Below, one piece after another: positions 63,880 through 64,000 of a stretch of 64,000 bases of DNA. The translations under genes were made by a program, and so were the position numbers. Within the stretch, counting starts at the first letter, position 1, and each line of letters opens with the position of its first letter. Source of the DNA: DASVDE01 sp036381235. Lineage in GTDB: Bacteria > Actinomycetota > Thermoleophilia > Solirubrobacterales > 70-9. Location: NCBI GenBank assembly GCA_036381235.1, contig DASVDE010000032.1:1-64000 (forward strand). The letters are read 5' to 3'. Under the pieces are notes generated by a model that was not told the DNA's origin, ran no database searches, and worked only from the letters and a program-made list of their open reading frames with translations.

Positions 63880-64000
63880 TGACGTTGGAGGTCCCAACCT
63901 CAGGCCTCCTCGCTGGGCCCGCGGTGGGAGGCGCGGAAGGCGGGGCGGCGACAGACCCGCATGGCACGACACTGTGCATGCGCGGCAAGGGGTATCGAGG
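63880..64000 (+). CDS. Possible start of a gene cut by the window edge
   Basis: From a GTG the frame stays open to the last base (VTLEVPTSGLLAGPAVGG onward). It is Gly/Ala-rich at first and no family is recognised. A short open frame in such GC-rich DNA is weak evidence by itself. Confidence 0.2.

Overview
The window is a GC-rich, gene-dense chromosomal segment from an actinobacterium. The evidence is an HspR-linked dnaK-grpE-dnaJ-hspR-clpB operon, inositol-phosphate and phosphatidylinositol-phosphate synthase genes side by side, many GTG and TTG starts with 4-base GTGA/ATGA overlaps, a PurS/PurQ/PurL-type purine pathway and class III cyclase and MmpL-type proteins. A deep lineage such as Thermoleophilia/Solirubrobacterales fits best, but that placement is inference. 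No rRNA, CRISPR array, prophage or recognisable insertion sequence was seen.

Layout. 1-3961 (minus): an inositol-lipid operon of a PAP2-family enzyme, a CDP-alcohol phosphotransferase, Ino1 and a protein joining half a GT-B glycosyltransferase to a PHP phosphoesterase. 4.0-7.2 kb: an alpha/beta hydrolase, endonuclease III, a membrane-anchored cytochrome c and a secreted EEP-family enzyme. 7.3-13.9 kb: the heat-shock chaperone operon. 14.0-16.6 kb: a membrane protein and a secreted lytic transglycosylase. 16.9-32.6 kb: a long purine cluster (purD, E, B, C, S, Q, L, F, N, H), interrupted by a P450, an acylphosphatase, an MFS/TetR pair and a small membrane protein; purM and purK are absent. 32.6-38.1 kb: a hydrolase-adenylate cyclase fusion, an AT-richer orphan gene beside tRNA-Lys, and thiamine genes (a TPP riboswitch ahead of thiO and a thiS-thiG fusion; thiE divergent). 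38.1-43.6 kb: the pyruvate dehydrogenase complex (lpd, E1 alpha, E1 beta, E2), with lipB-lipA at 46.7-48.4 kb supplying its lipoyl cofactor. 43.6-46.7 kb: a sigma/anti-sigma fusion and a large membrane protein. 48.4-64 kb: an ABC drug exporter, an acidic protein, a GH92 mannosidase with a GT-C glycosyltransferase, a lipoprotein, several regulators, an MmpL exporter, a nucleotide-sugar dehydrogenase and a crotonase.

The most unusual signal is a family of 84-87 bp palindromic elements bounded by CCGCGG and inserted in frame inside protein-coding genes: one in the disordered N-terminus of GrpE and one in each of the two interdomain linkers of the pyruvate dehydrogenase E2 subunit. Two copies are about 88% identical. 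The third is inverted and diverged, yet its arms still match each other. The lengths are multiples of three and each copy is open in the host frame. This resembles the in-frame palindromic elements known from Rickettsia, but in an unrelated GC-rich lineage.

Other points worth a second look are the PAP2/PHP candidates for the missing phosphatidylinositol-phosphate phosphatase, an acylphosphatase gene without an ordinary start codon, duplicated TetR operators over both divergent start codons, a large inverted repeat that carries the stop codons of two convergent genes, the ThiS-ThiG and sigma/anti-sigma fusions, an oxidase gene reduced to its two ends, a 19-residue mini-gene and an acidic protein with a duplicated Trp-containing motif.
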